From NCBI GenBank assembly GCA_910587635.1, contig CAJUNB010000027.1:62001-126000 (forward strand): a DNA stretch of 64,000 nt, written 5' to 3'. This document shows positions 19,318 to 29,191 of the stretch, in pieces. The first letter of the stretch is position 1, and every line of letters starts with the position of its first letter. This stretch comes from an uncultured Lachnospiraceae bacterium (GTDB lineage: Bacteria; Bacillota; Clostridia; Lachnospirales; Lachnospiraceae). The notes under the pieces are model-generated. The model was not told the origin of the DNA, did not search any database, and worked only from the letters and a program-made list of their open reading frames with translations. Made by a program: the position numbers and the translations under genes.

Positions 19318-20053
19318 CCATATCCTCTATCTCTTCTATCTTGCCGGCAGAAAGGCGCAGCGCCTCTCGAATCTCTTCTTCTGGGATCTCTGATTCTCTG
19401 GCCAGCTCCATCACCGTTACCTTGCGGAGCAGCACATCCGAAAGCTCCTTGGCGGCATCCTTTACCCTGTTCACCCGCTCCGCCGCCTGTTTACCGATAT
19501 CTCCCGACAGAGCATGAGCTGCAATAAAGGCTTCCATGGCATCCATCATCCTCCGGCCCAGCATCCCTTCCGCTTCTGTCGGATCTTCCAATGCTCCCAG
19601 CAGTTCCATACCGGAGACAAGCGCCACATTTCCTTCTCCGATCAACTCTTCCATCCCCACGCCCTGTCCTGCGTACAGTTTCGCCAAATCTGCCACCTGA
19701 GGCAGATAAATGCAGATCAGCTTGTCCCTGGCACCCATCTTGCCTGCCATGGCCTGCTGGATATATTTCATTTTCTCCGATTCACACACAGGCTCCAGCA
19801 TGGAAACCTGCCCAAGATAAGTTTCCAGATAATTTCTATCCGCATCATCCAGAAAATCGTCCATATCTGCGGGCTCTCCGATCCCCACACCCCGCTTATG
19901 CAAATAATCATGTATAAGAGCGAGCTGGGAGTCCTCCAGGGCAAGCCAGGCAAATGACTCGTTTATTTCCTCTTCCGAAATAATATTCCCTTGTTCTTTT
20001 GCCTTTTTTCTTATCTTTTCCAGTGTCTGACCGAATCTGACTTCTTTGTCCAT
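19298..20053 (-). CDS. Sigma-70-like protein lacking region 4
   Basis: A 251-residue protein resembling a housekeeping sigma factor that has lost parts. Residues about 20-60 look like region 1.1 (IISEEEINESFAWLAL). About 75-150 look like regions 1.2 to 2.2 (LETYLGQVSMLEPVCESEK, then KLICIYLPQVADLAKLYAG and GMEELIGEGNVALVSGMELL). About 190-240 look like region 3 (AERVNRVKDAAKELSDVLLRK, then VTVMELARESEIPEEEIREAL). The aromatic, basic stretch that melts and reads the -10 (regions 2.3/2.4) is replaced by an acidic, Met-rich segment, and there is no region 4. It may bind core polymerase without promoter recognition, but this is inference. It sits between the rhomboid-like gene (16 bp gap) and the small protein it overlaps. 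Confidence 0.72.
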   Translation of the reverse strand: MDKEVRFGQTLEKIRKKAKEQGNIISEEEINESFAWLALEDSQLALIHDYLHKRGVGIGEPADMDDFLDDADRNYLETYLGQVSMLEPVCESEKMKYIQQAMAGKMGARDKLICIYLPQVADLAKLYAGQGVGMEELIGEGNVALVSGMELLGALEDPTEAEGMLGRRMMDAMEAFIAAHALSGDIGKQAAERVNRVKDAAKELSDVLLRKVTVMELARESEIPEEEIREALRLSAGKIEEIEDMDGSGKS

Positions 20054-20069
20054 AAACGCACGCTCCTTA

Positions 20070-20948
20070 TCAATGCCGTTTTACATGCTCATGGGTAAAC
20101 AGATGATCCTGGCAATATTCATAGTTTCCTTCGCACTTGGAGCAGAAACGAAACTCCAGATTACCATCCTGTTCCGTACGCCCACAAATAGCACATTTGT
20201 GCCGGGTCGTTCCCATCTCCTTTTTCACTTCCTGTCGAAATACCTGACGCCTGCGCATCTGTCGGGGACTTATACGGGCCATATTCCGGGTGGCCAGGAA
20301 AAATATAATGACATTCAGTAAAGAAGCGCCGATAATAATCCGTCCGGCTGCTCCGCTTAAAACGAAAGCATACAGTGTCAAGCCCACATCCATAAGACCG
20401 AGCCATTTGATTTTGACCGGTATCACAAAAAACAGATATACCTGCATCTCAGGATATGTCAGAGCAAATGCAAGAAAAATGGAAAGATTTACATAATAGG
20501 TGCTGAAAGAAACAAACAGATACCCTATCTCTTCCGTAAAAAAGGACATTGCTCCTGTCATGGCAATCTGTGGACCAAACAGGATATAGCAATAAGCCAG
20601 TAATACAAAACTGCCCAGAACAGTAAAGAAAAAGCCCCCAAACAAAAACAGATTGTAGCGAAAAGACCCCCAGGTACGTTCCAGCGTCGTCCCAATCCAA
20701 TAGTAGAAGTACAGGGATAAAATCGTAAATACAATGTTAAAGCCGGTAGGAGGAACAAGAATCCACGTCAGAAGCCTCCACACCTGTCCCCGCAGCACGA
20801 GATAAGGATTCAGAGTCAGATAATTCAGAAATCCATAATTGACGATTTGTATGGCATAGCCGAAACCATAACAGATAATCAAAACGAGAGACAGATTCTG
20901 AATGGCATATCTGCCCAATTTTTTTTCCAGTTTATTCATAAAATTCAT
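20070..20948 (-). CDS. Rhomboid-like membrane protein without catalytic residues, with C-terminal zinc ribbon
   Basis: A 292-residue protein with about six transmembrane helices in a rhomboid-like order. The L1 loop signature is present (NPYLVLRGQVWRLLTWIL), and a later FYYWIGTTLERTWGS block matches the end of TM2 in rhomboids. However, the GxSG nucleophile motif and a TM6 histidine are not visible, so it is probably an inactive relative. A cytoplasmic tail follows with a zinc-binding pattern CAIC...CSKC...C..H (residues about 250-280). The start at 20948 has GGAG 9 bases upstream; an in-frame ATG 8 codons earlier lacks one. It heads the operon with the sigma-like protein. Confidence 0.72.
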   Translation of the reverse strand: MNFMNKLEKKLGRYAIQNLSLVLIICYGFGYAIQIVNYGFLNYLTLNPYLVLRGQVWRLLTWILVPPTGFNIVFTILSLYFYYWIGTTLERTWGSFRYNLFLFGGFFFTVLGSFVLLAYCYILFGPQIAMTGAMSFFTEEIGYLFVSFSTYYVNLSIFLAFALTYPEMQVYLFFVIPVKIKWLGLMDVGLTLYAFVLSGAAGRIIIGASLLNVIIFFLATRNMARISPRQMRRRQVFRQEVKKEMGTTRHKCAICGRTEQDGNLEFRFCSKCEGNYEYCQDHLFTHEHVKRH

Positions 20949-20976
20949 ATCCAGATTCTCCTTCACATACAAATAT

Positions 20977-21005
20977 ATTCTATCATTCCAATATCCAAAA
21001 GTAAA
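20977..21005 (-). promoter_or_regulatory. Promoter of the rhomboid-like/sigma-like operon
   Basis: On the minus strand TTTACT (21005-21000) and TAGAAT (20982-20977) are 17 bp apart, with an extended -10 (TGaTAGAAT). It is transcribed away from the activase promoter. A perfect 8-bp inverted repeat, GGACTTTG/CAAAGTCC (21055-21079), lies between the two promoters. Confidence 0.6.
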
Positions 21006-21128
21006 CTGAACATTTTCTAAAGATTTCCTCCTGGTCCAATTTACTATTTCTCACGGACTTTGCAACAAGTACAAAGTCCTGGGCTGAACTGTTACGATTT
21101 TCTTCCATATTTTTAATATTTTGAGGCG

Positions 21129-21157
21129 TTGCATTTTGTAGAAACCTGTCGTATAAT
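21129..21157 (+). promoter_or_regulatory. Promoter of the giant activase gene
   Basis: TTGCAT (21129-21134) and TATAAT (21152-21157) are spaced by 17 bp on the plus strand. The predicted start falls about 50 bp before the ATG at 21216. Confidence 0.72.
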
Positions 21158-21215
21158 ATTCAGGGTTTTGTCAAATACAGTACCTATTTTAATAAGAAGA
21201 AAGAGTGATCATTTT

Positions 21216-24200
21216 ATGAATCGTTCGCAGTATTATTTAGGAATCGATATCGGTTCCACTACAGTTAAAATAGCTATTTTGGATGGCCAGAATACCATCC
21301 TGTTTTCTGATTACAAAAGACATTTTGCAAATATAAGAGAAACCCTTGCCGATCTGTTACAGGAAGCCGGAGAAAAACTTGGTAATATTACGATGCATCC
21401 TGTCATCACCGGTTCTGGTGGGCTGGCTCTTGCCAACCATCTCCAGATTCCTTTCGTTCAGGAAGTTATCGCTGTTGCCACTTCTCTGGAAACCTTTGCC
21501 CCGAAGACTGATGTGGCAATCGAGCTCGGCGGAGAAGACGCCAAAATCATTTATTTCGGAGGCGGCAACGTGGAACAGCGCATGAACGGTATCTGCGCAG
21601 GCGGTACAGGTTCCTTTATTGACCAGATGGCATCTCTGCTCCAAACAGATGCATCCGGTCTCAATGAGTATGCCAAAGATTATAAGTCACTATACACGAT
21701 TGCAGCCCGCTGCGGCGTCTTCGCCAAATCGGATATCCAGCCCCTGATCAATGACGGCGCCACAAAAGAAGATCTGTCTGCCTCTATTTTTCAGGCAGTG
21801 GTGAACCAGACAATCAGTGGACTTGCCTGTGGCAAACCAATCCGGGGATACGTTGCTTTTCTGGGAGGTCCTCTCCATTTCCTCTCAGAACTGAAAGCTG
21901 CCTTTATCCGTACATTGAAGCTGGATGAAGAACATATTATCGATACTGATAATTCTCATCTCTTTGCTGCCATAGGCTCCGCTTTAAACGCCAAAGAAAA
22001 TACGATAGTGACGATGGAGGAAATGGCCCATAAGCTTTCTTCCGATATCCAAATGGAATTTGAAGTGGAACGGATGGAACCCCTGTTCTCCTCCAGGGAA
22101 GAATATGACAGTTTCCGCAGACGCCATGATTCTCACCGGGTGGAAAAAGCAGATCTTGACAGTTATCAGGGACGATGCTATCTCGGTATTGATGCGGGAA
22201 GCACCACTACCAAGATTGCTCTTGTAGGAGAAGACGGTTCACTCCTCTACTCCTTTTATTCCGGCAATAACGGCAGCCCGTTAAAAACTGCCATCGGCGC
22301 TCTGAAAGATATCTATGCCAAACTGCCGGAAGGGGTAACGATTGTCCGCTCCTGCTCCACCGGATACGGGGAAGCTCTGATGAAAGCTGCTTTTCTCCTG
22401 GACGACGGAGAAGTGGAAACAGTGGCCCACTACTATGCGGCTGCCTTCTTTGATCCCGATGTGGACTGTATCCTGGATATCGGCGGCCAGGATATGAAAT
22501 GTATTAAAATCAAGAATCAGACTGTGGACAGCGTACAGCTCAATGAGGCATGTTCTTCCGGTTGTGGTTCTTTCATTGAGACTTTTGCAAAGTCCCTGAA
22601 TTACAGTGTAGAAGACTTCGCTTCCGCGGCTCTGTTTGCCGAGCATCCCATCGATCTCGGTACACGCTGTACCGTATTTATGAATTCCAAGGTGAAACAA
22701 GCCCAGAAAGAGGGGGCGGAAGTGGCAGATATTTCCGCCGGACTGGCTTATTCTGTCATTAAAAACGCTCTGTTTAAAGTGATCAAAGTATCCGATGCTT
22801 CGGAACTGGGAAAACAGATCGTAGTGCAGGGCGGTACTTTTTATAATGATGCTGTCCTGAGAAGTTTCGAACTTATCGCCGGATGCAAAGCGATCCGTCC
22901 CGATATCGCCGGTATCATGGGTGCTTTTGGTGCTGCACTGATCGCCCGGGAACGTTTCCTGGCGGAAACAGATTATGAAACGACAATGCTGTCTCTTGAC
23001 AGAATCAACGCTCTGCAATTTGAAACAAGCATGGCGAAATGCAAAGGCTGTACGAACAGCTGTCGTCTCACCATCAATAAATTCACCGGTGGCAGACAGT
23101 ATATTTCCGGCAACCGCTGCGAACGGGGTATCGGCAAAAAGAAAAATGAAAACAATGTGCCAAATCTGTATGAATATAAACTACACCGTGTTTTCGATTA
23201 TGAACCTCTCTCACCGGACAACGCCCCCCGGGGCCAGGTTGGTATTCCGAGAGTGCTGAATATGTATGAGAACTACCCGTTCTGGTTTACTTTCTTTACG
23301 GATCTGGGATATGAAGTGGTACTTTCTCCTGTTTCCAACCGCAAAATTTATGAACTGGGTATCGAATCTATCCCCAGCGAATCCGAATGTTATCCTGCCA
23401 AGCTGGCTCACGGGCATGTAACTTGGTTGCTGCGCAAAAAAGTTCCCTTTATCTTCTATCCGGCTCTTTTCTATGAGCGAAACGAATTTGAAGAAGCCAA
23501 CAATCACTATAACTGTCCGATTGTCACCTCTTATTCGGAAAATATAAAAAACAATATTGATGAAATCAGTCAGGGAAGAGTCAGATTCTGCAATCCGTTT
23601 ATGTCCTTTCGTGATATAACCACGGTAACGGATGCGCTTATCCGGGAATTTCAGGAAATTACCCCGGAAGATATCCGGGCAGCTGCCGCTCATGGCTGGC
23701 AGGAACTTGCAAACGCCCGGGAGGATATCCGTAAAAAGGGAGAGGAAACGATACAGTATCTACAGGAAACCGGCAAACGGGGCATTGTCCTTGCAGGTCG
23801 TCCCTATCATATCGACCCGGAAATCCATCATGGGATTCCCGAACTGATCACCGGCTATGATATGGCAGTGCTCACAGAAGATTCTATCTGCCATCTGGCA
23901 GCTCCGGAACGGCCTCTCATCGTTTCCGATCAGTGGATGTATCATTCCCGGCTGTACGCCGCCGCATCCTACGTCCGCCTTACGGACAATCTGGACCTGA
24001 TCCAGCTCAATTCCTTCGGCTGTGGTCTGGATGCTGTGACTACCGACCAGGTAAATGATATCCTCTCTGGCTCAGACAAAATCTATACATGTCTGAAAAT
24101 AGATGAAGTCAACAATCTGGGCGCCGCCAGAATCCGTATTCGTTCCCTGATTTCTGCCCTCCGGGTCAGAGAAAGACAGGAAACGAAACGAACGATACAG

Positions 24201-25469
24201 CCTACCAACATCCAAAAAGTTTCTTTTACGGAAGAAATGCGAAAAGATTATACGATCCTCTGTCCCCAGATGTCTCCAATCCATTTCGAACTGATGGAGA
24301 CTGCTATCAACAGTTGCGGTTATCATCTGGAAGTATTGCCCAATGACAATAAGCATGCTGTGGACACAGGACTGAAATATGTTAATAATGACGCATGTTA
24401 CCCTTCTCTGATTGTCGTAGGACAGATCATGGAAGCACTTCTGTCCGGCAAATACGATCTGAACAAAACAGCTGTTATTATGAGTCAGACAGGAGGGGGA
24501 TGCCGCGCCACCAATTACATCGGCTTTATCAGGCGGGCATTGGAAAAAGCCGGTATGAAACAGATCCCCGTTATTTCTCTGAATCTGGCAGGAATAGAGA
24601 GTAATCCCGGCTTCCATCTGACGAAGGACCTGTTCATTCGGGCTGCCTATGCCGCTCTGCTGGGAGATGTTTTCATGCGCTGCCTCTATCGTATGCGCCC
24701 CTATGAAAAAGTGCCCGGTTCCGCCAACGCCCTCCACAGAAAATGGGCTGAGAAATGCAAGCACTTTCTGTCCGGCCACCGTCCCGGTTATTTCCGTTAC
24801 GGCAGTCTGTGCAAGAATATCATCCGTGATTTTGACAATCTGCCAGTAACGGGAGAAAAAAAGCCGAAAGTAGGCATTGTAGGAGAAATTCTTGTCAAAT
24901 TTATGCCTGCTGCAAACAACCATCTGGTAGAGCTGCTGGAGGCGGAAGGGGCAGAAGCTGTCGTCCCCGATCTGCTGGACTTCATGCTCTACTGCTTCTA
25001 TAATCAGATTTACAAAGCAGAAAATCTCGGTATGAGCAAGCGAAACGCCAGACTGTCTTCTCTTGGCATTCGCGCCCTTACTTTCCTGCGTTGTCCCGCC
25101 ACCCGGGCTTTCAAAAAGAGTCGGCATTTCACGCCGCCTGCCAACATCTATGATCTGGTAAACTATGCTAAGCCTATTGTCTCTATCGGCAACCAGACTG
25201 GGGAAGGGTGGTTTCTCACAGGAGAAATGCTGGAGCTGATCCACAGCGGGGTGAACAATATCGTATGCACCCAGCCTTTCGGCTGCCTTCCCAACCACGT
25301 GGTAGGAAAAGGCGTGATCAAAGAGCTGCGCCGCCGCTATCCTGTATCCAACATCGTGGCAATCGATTACGATCCCGGTGCCAGCGAAGTCAACCAGCTC
25401 AACCGCATCAAACTGATGCTGTCCACGGCGCAAAAGAATCTGAAAAAAGAAATGGCTTTTATGGAGTAA
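21216..25469 (+). CDS. Giant 2-hydroxyacyl-CoA dehydratase activase-related protein
   Basis: A 1417-residue fusion. It begins with two ASKHA-type ATPase domains of the BadF/BcrA/HgdC class: the phosphate-binding motif appears as [15 protein letters not shown] (about residue 8) and again as [16 protein letters not shown] (about 322). Each has a later glycine-rich block with a Cys that could hold the shared [4Fe-4S] cluster ([30 protein letters not shown]). A Cys-rich linker CKGCTNSC (about 610) and a DUF2229-like domain follow. The last part resembles dehydratase-type cluster domains ([15 protein letters not shown]). Classical activases inject an electron into 2-hydroxyacyl-CoA dehydratases, but no dehydratase genes are adjacent and the role of the fused form is not settled. 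The ATG at 21216 replaces an upstream in-frame ATG that lies before the promoter. Confidence 0.9.
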   Translation: MNRSQYYLGIDIGSTTVKIAILDGQNTILFSDYKRHFANIRETLADLLQEAGEKLGNITMHPVITGSGGLALANHLQIPFVQEVIAVATSLETFAPKTDVAIELGGEDAKIIYFGGGNVEQRMNGICAGGTGSFIDQMASLLQTDASGLNEYAKDYKSLYTIAARCGVFAKSDIQPLINDGATKEDLSASIFQAVVNQTISGLACGKPIRGYVAFLGGPLHFLSELKAAFIRTLKLDEEHIIDTDNSHLFAAIGSALNAKENTIVTMEEMAHKLSSDIQMEFEVERMEPLFSSREEYDSFRRRHDSHRVEKADLDSYQGRCYLGIDAGSTTTKIALVGEDGSLLYSFYSGNNGSPLKTAIGALKDIYAKLPEGVTIVRSCSTGYGEALMKAAFLLDDGEVETVAHYYAAAFFDPDVDCILDIGGQDMKCIKIKNQTVDSVQLNEACSSGCGSFIETFAKSLNYSVEDFASAALFAEHPIDLGTRCTVFMNSKVKQAQKEGAEVADISAGLAYSVIKNALFKVIKVSDASELGKQIVVQGGTFYNDAVLRSFELIAGCKAIRPDIAGIMGAFGAALIARERFLAETDYETTMLSLDRINALQFETSMAKCKGCTNSCRLTINKFTGGRQYISGNRCERGIGKKKNENNVPNLYEYKLHRVFDYEPLSPDNAPRGQVGIPRVLNMYENYPFWFTFFTDLGYEVVLSPVSNRKIYELGIESIPSESECYPAKLAHGHVTWLLRKKVPFIFYPALFYERNEFEEANNHYNCPIVTSYSENIKNNIDEISQGRVRFCNPFMSFRDITTVTDALIREFQEITPEDIRAAAAHGWQELANAREDIRKKGEETIQYLQETGKRGIVLAGRPYHIDPEIHHGIPELITGYDMAVLTEDSICHLAAPERPLIVSDQWMYHSRLYAAASYVRLTDNLDLIQLNSFGCGLDAVTTDQVNDILSGSDKIYTCLKIDEVNNLGAARIRIRSLISALRVRERQETKRTIQPTNIQKVSFTEEMRKDYTILCPQMSPIHFELMETAINSCGYHLEVLPNDNKHAVDTGLKYVNNDACYPSLIVVGQIMEALLSGKYDLNKTAVIMSQTGGGCRATNYIGFIRRALEKAGMKQIPVISLNLAGIESNPGFHLTKDLFIRAAYAALLGDVFMRCLYRMRPYEKVPGSANALHRKWAEKCKHFLSGHRPGYFRYGSLCKNIIRDFDNLPVTGEKKPKVGIVGEILVKFMPAANNHLVELLEAEGAEAVVPDLLDFMLYCFYNQIYKAENLGMSKRNARLSSLGIRALTFLRCPATRAFKKSRHFTPPANIYDLVNYAKPIVSIGNQTGEGWFLTGEMLELIHSGVNNIVCTQPFGCLPNHVVGKGVIKELRRRYPVSNIVAIDYDPGASEVNQLNRIKLMLSTAQKNLKKEMAFME

Positions 25470-25481
25470 TTTTTTCAAAAT

Positions 25482-25544
25482 AAAAATCACCTTTCATTAT
25501 CGATCGGTTGGTACAACCGGTCATAACGGAAAGGTGATTTTTTT
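25482..25544. terminator. Bidirectional terminator between the activase and amrS
   Basis: A long stem pairs AAAATCACCTTTC with GAAAGGTGATTTT, with a second small hairpin (CGGTTG/CAACCG) in its loop. It has T-runs on both strands, so it can end both the plus-strand activase and the minus-strand amrS transcript. Confidence 0.92.
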
Positions 25545-25545
25545 G

Positions 25546-26370
25546 TCAGCAGTTCCCCACATACACATGTTTCAGATATTTCTCTGCAATCCCTGCCAGT
25601 CTGTATATGTGAGCTACGTTAGTAGCCTCTCTGTCCTGCATATGATACCGTGGAAAGAAACGGGTAATGTGAAGGGGAATTTCACTGTCCACAGAAGCAA
25701 TCCACTGTGCCTCTCTGGCCATCTCTCCCACCGTATCGTTCTCTCCCGGAACAACCAGTGTTGTAAGCTCCACATGACAGCATTCCGCTGCTCTGGCAAT
25801 AAAAGCCTTCACTGTTTCCAGATCTCCACCCAGTCTCTCATACCAGGACTGTTGAAATCCCTTCAAATCTATATTCATGGCATCCACCCAGGGAAGAAGC
25901 TCTTCCAATATGTCCAGAGAGGCCATTCCGTTTGTCACAAGTACAGTTTCCATACCATACTTTTTCAGAAAAGCAGCCGTGTCCCTTACATATTCCCAGC
26001 CAATCAAAGGTTCATTATACGTAAAGGCCACACCGATATTTTCTTCCCTTTGACAGGCAAGTGCCTTTTCTGCCAGCTCCCGGGGAGAAAGGTAGACAGA
26101 GCCTTCTCCTTTTCTGTCCATGGATATACGATAGTTTTGACAAAAAGGACACTTCAGATTACAGCCAAAGCTTCCCACTGACAGAATCTTTCTCCCCGGA
26201 TAAAACAGTCGGAGAGGCTTTTTTTCGATGGGATCCAGGGCCAGCGAAGTGATCTGTCCATAATTTCTGCATTGAATAACACCCTCTATATTTTCCCTTG
26301 CCCCGCACAATCCCCTCTGCCCGGGCTCCAGATTACAATGATGTATACATACCTGACAGACCGTTTTCAT
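25546..26370 (-). CDS. amrS: AmmeMemoRadiSam system radical SAM enzyme
   Basis: A 274-residue radical SAM protein. The cluster motif CxxxCxxC appears as CNLKCPFC (about residue 73), preceded by GSFG. The N-terminus has a second Cys-rich block (CQVCIHHCNLEPGQRGLCGAR) typical of pyruvate-formate-lyase-activating-like family members and of AmrS. Later motifs include GVAFTYNEPLIGWEY and NIDLKGF, as in PflA-type enzymes. AmrS enzymes occur with AMMECR1- and MEMO1-like proteins, and the substrate is not known to me. Its gene is 107 bp downstream of the fused MEMO/AMMECR1 gene on the same strand. GAGGGACGG precedes the ATG. Confidence 0.92.
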   Translation of the reverse strand: MKTVCQVCIHHCNLEPGQRGLCGARENIEGVIQCRNYGQITSLALDPIEKKPLRLFYPGRKILSVGSFGCNLKCPFCQNYRISMDRKGEGSVYLSPRELAEKALACQREENIGVAFTYNEPLIGWEYVRDTAAFLKKYGMETVLVTNGMASLDILEELLPWVDAMNIDLKGFQQSWYERLGGDLETVKAFIARAAECCHVELTTLVVPGENDTVGEMAREAQWIASVDSEIPLHITRFFPRYHMQDREATNVAHIYRLAGIAEKYLKHVYVGNC

Positions 26371-26477
26371 TTTCCGTCCCTCTTTTCATTTTCATCCCCA
26401 TACGAAAAAATAACAAGTTATACGATATTCCAGATTCTTACAGAAATTACCCTAAACAGTAAAAATAGCACACGGTA

Positions 26478-27785
26478 TCAATTATGTCTCACCACTTCAA
26501 ACCGTTCCAATACGACACCTTCCTCCGTCCCAATTCCCGCCTTTTGTTTTGCGATACGAATCTGTTCCTCCACTGTATCTACACCCTCCAGATTGGGAAG
26601 CAGAAGTCCCCGTCTGTATCCTTTTGTTACAATAACACCATACTTTTTTGCATCCAGCTCTTTCGGAGAAGATATCCTCTCCCGTGCTCCCAGCACATCC
26701 ACACTGATGGACAGATCTTTTAGCTCATAGGGCTCCACCGGATCGAACCTGGGATCATTCGTGACAGCGCTGATGGCATTCTGAATGATTTCTTCCGCCA
26801 CAGATGAACAGACCGCCTGTATCGTCCCGATGCAGCCCCGAAGCATCCCTTTCTTTTTCACAGAGACAAATGCCCCTGCCCTTGTCCTGTACATTTCTTC
26901 AGGCAGCCCCTTCGGCACTTCTTTCACTTCTCCATTGCGTACATATTCCTCAATCGTCTGCCGGGCCAGCTCTGTATAGGCGTCTTTTATCACTTCATAG
27001 GCACATATTCCATATCCGACACCGAAAGGCCCTTCATAGGACAGACGCTCAGCCTTTACCGTCATATGTTCCAGTGCCCCTGCCATTATTACAAAACTGC
27101 GATGGCCGCACTCTCCCGCTCTGTCACACAGTTTATCCGAAAATGTCAGCAATTCTCCCCAGACTCCTCTTTCCATCACATCCATGACACGACTGTCATA
27201 TTCGGGTCCCTCCCTGGCATATCCGTAGGGTCCTTCTTTCCGTAATCTGTGGGACAGATCTCCACTGGCAATGATCACAGTCTTTCTCTCAAGTGCGTCT
27301 GCCGTTTCTCTGACAATTCGTCCAAGCGCAAAATGTTGTTGCAGAGGCAGGCCGGAAAGACCTATCCTGACAAGCTTATATTTTTTCCATTCCTGATTGA
27401 CAAACCAGAGCGGCACCATCGTCCCGTGATCCAGCTCCCGGCTGCGTTCTCCTTCCATCCCCGCCGACAGATCATACGCATCCGCCAGTCTGCAAATATG
27501 ACCCACAAACGCAGTATCATAGGTAACTTCCATTCTTACCCATCCGGCGCCAAACTGTCCGAAATCTCCATATGCCCTGTCTCCTGGTGAAATATGGAAA
27601 TAATCTCTGTACATCGTCTGATGGGGCGATATCAGTACGATCGTCTCCGGCCGCAGTTGTCCAATCCGGTTTGCCACCTCTCTGTATCCGTCAACGGTCT
27701 TCTGTATCTCCCTCTCTCTTCCTTTGCCGACCTCCGGTATGATCAGCGGCGGATGAGGCACCATATAGGCTCCTGCAATTCCCAT
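26478..27785 (-). CDS. Fused AmmeMemoRadiSam protein B (MEMO1-like) and protein A (AMMECR1-like)
   Basis: A 435-residue two-domain protein. The N-terminal half (about 1-260) is MEMO-like, related to extradiol dioxygenase LigB: MVPHPPLIIPEVGKG, ETIVLISPHQTMYRDYF, ASGDLSHRLRKEGPYG, CGHRSFVIMAGAL. Its conserved His residues (the HPP, SPH and SHR motifs) match the metal-site positions of the family. The C-terminal half (about 270-435) is AMMECR1-like with the signature RGCIGTIQAV and FDPVEPYEL...VDVLG. In many genomes these are separate genes, so the fusion indicates they work together. The start at 27785 follows AAAGGAGGTG by 5 bases and is preferred over an ATG 7 codons upstream. It begins 20 bp after the MATE stop. 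Confidence 0.93.
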   Translation of the reverse strand: MGIAGAYMVPHPPLIIPEVGKGREREIQKTVDGYREVANRIGQLRPETIVLISPHQTMYRDYFHISPGDRAYGDFGQFGAGWVRMEVTYDTAFVGHICRLADAYDLSAGMEGERSRELDHGTMVPLWFVNQEWKKYKLVRIGLSGLPLQQHFALGRIVRETADALERKTVIIASGDLSHRLRKEGPYGYAREGPEYDSRVMDVMERGVWGELLTFSDKLCDRAGECGHRSFVIMAGALEHMTVKAERLSYEGPFGVGYGICAYEVIKDAYTELARQTIEEYVRNGEVKEVPKGLPEEMYRTRAGAFVSVKKKGMLRGCIGTIQAVCSSVAEEIIQNAISAVTNDPRFDPVEPYELKDLSISVDVLGARERISSPKELDAKKYGVIVTKGYRRGLLLPNLEGVDTVEEQIRIAKQKAGIGTEEGVVLERFEVVRHN

Positions 27786-27805
27786 CTCCACACCTCCTTT
27801 TGGCA

Positions 27806-29164
27806 TTATGATGTGAGAACAAATTTTTTAATATACTTTCGATAAGTAACAAAGAACAGTGCCGCTGCCAGTACGACTGACAGATAGTCTGCTACAGGCT
27901 GTGCCAACGCCAGCGTCTGTGCCGTATGCAGCAGATTATGAAAAGCCAGTAAAATAGGAATATACAGGATACCCTGTCTGCTCACAGATAAAATGAGAGC
28001 CGGCAGCGCGGCCCCGGTAGCCTGAATGGCATTGACAAATACGAACAGAATCCCGATAATCGGCCCGGAAAAAATATAGATCCTGGCAAATGACATGCCG
28101 AATCCAAAAGCATCCGCATTATCCAGAAAAGCCGTTACAAGAGGCCCGGCTCCGAAATAACAGATAACCGTCATAATCACACTCATCCCGAAAGCGAGTA
28201 TAAGGGAAAAACGCAATACTTCCATATACCGTTTTCCGTTTCCGGCTCCAAAACAATAGCCAAGCAGCGGCTGTATTCCCGTCCCCAGTCCAATGAGCAG
28301 CATCACTACGATCAGATTTACCTTCATGGCCACACCCAGACCTGCCACTGCCATGTCTCCGTAGCCTGCCATCATGTTGTTGACAATTATATTGGAAGTG
28401 CTCAACAGAATGCTGTTCAAAGACGCCGGAACACCGATGGCAAATACTCCTGCGGCGATTCCTCCCTTGATACAATAATCAGAGAGCCTGACCGAAAGCA
28501 TCGTTTTTTTCGAAAGCAGATGTCTGAGATAAAACAGTGCGGAGATCATGTTGCTCAGCGTAGTGGCAATCGCCGCCCCCGCCACGTTCCAATGCAGTCC
28601 CAGAATCAATACAGGATCCAGTACAATATTGATCACATTTCCAAAAATCATTCCTGCCATTGCTGTCTTGGCATTTCCCTCCGCCCGGATAATATTGCTG
28701 AAACTATTGCTGATAATCAAAAAAGGAATCCCCGCCGCAACAATATTCAAATACTCGGAAGCATATCCTATCGTATCATCACTTGCTCCCACCATTTGAC
28801 AGACGGGACGGATGAACATCCATATTAGAACCATAGAGACAACACCAATAATCAGGCCTGTCCAAAAACAGAATGCAGAAGTATTTTTCGCTTTCTTATC
28901 GTTACCTTCTCCAAGCATTCTGGAAATCAGAGAAGTACCTCCAATGCCAAACAGCATCCCCACTGCCATAAAAAACAAAAAAGCCGGTGTCGCCACGGAA
29001 ACAGCCGCTACCATGTAGGCATCTTTCGTCTGTCCGATGAAAAAAGTATCTGCCAGATTATAGAGCAATACCATAATCATACTGATGATAGACGGTATCA
29101 CATTGCTGATTACTGCCTTCGGTACCGGCGCATTTCTAAAAATTTCTGTTGTCTTATCTTCCAT
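27806..29164 (-). CDS. MATE-family efflux transporter
   Basis: A 452-residue multidrug and toxin extrusion transporter with twelve hydrophobic helices in two six-helix halves. Recognisable blocks are LYNLADTFFIGQTKDAYMVAA in the first half and the matching TSNIIVNNMMAGYGDMAVAGLG in the second, plus GLGTGIQPLLGYCFGAGN. The substrate and coupling ion cannot be assigned. GGAG lies about 8 bases before the ATG. It follows the MarR gene by 27 bp and precedes the AmmeMemoRadiSam fusion by 20 bp, so all are probably one MarR-controlled transcript. Confidence 0.94.
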   Translation of the reverse strand: MEDKTTEIFRNAPVPKAVISNVIPSIISMIMVLLYNLADTFFIGQTKDAYMVAAVSVATPAFLFFMAVGMLFGIGGTSLISRMLGEGNDKKAKNTSAFCFWTGLIIGVVSMVLIWMFIRPVCQMVGASDDTIGYASEYLNIVAAGIPFLIISNSFSNIIRAEGNAKTAMAGMIFGNVINIVLDPVLILGLHWNVAGAAIATTLSNMISALFYLRHLLSKKTMLSVRLSDYCIKGGIAAGVFAIGVPASLNSILLSTSNIIVNNMMAGYGDMAVAGLGVAMKVNLIVVMLLIGLGTGIQPLLGYCFGAGNGKRYMEVLRFSLILAFGMSVIMTVICYFGAGPLVTAFLDNADAFGFGMSFARIYIFSGPIIGILFVFVNAIQATGAALPALILSVSRQGILYIPILLAFHNLLHTAQTLALAQPVADYLSVVLAAALFFVTYRKYIKKFVLTS

Positions 29165-29191
29165 TGTATAAACTCCTTTCCCTTTGTATCT

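Noticed and set aside
25482..25544. Operator or attenuator at the inverted repeat after the activase
   Set aside because: The stem has T-runs on both strands and lies between two convergent stop codons, which is explained by a bidirectional terminator.
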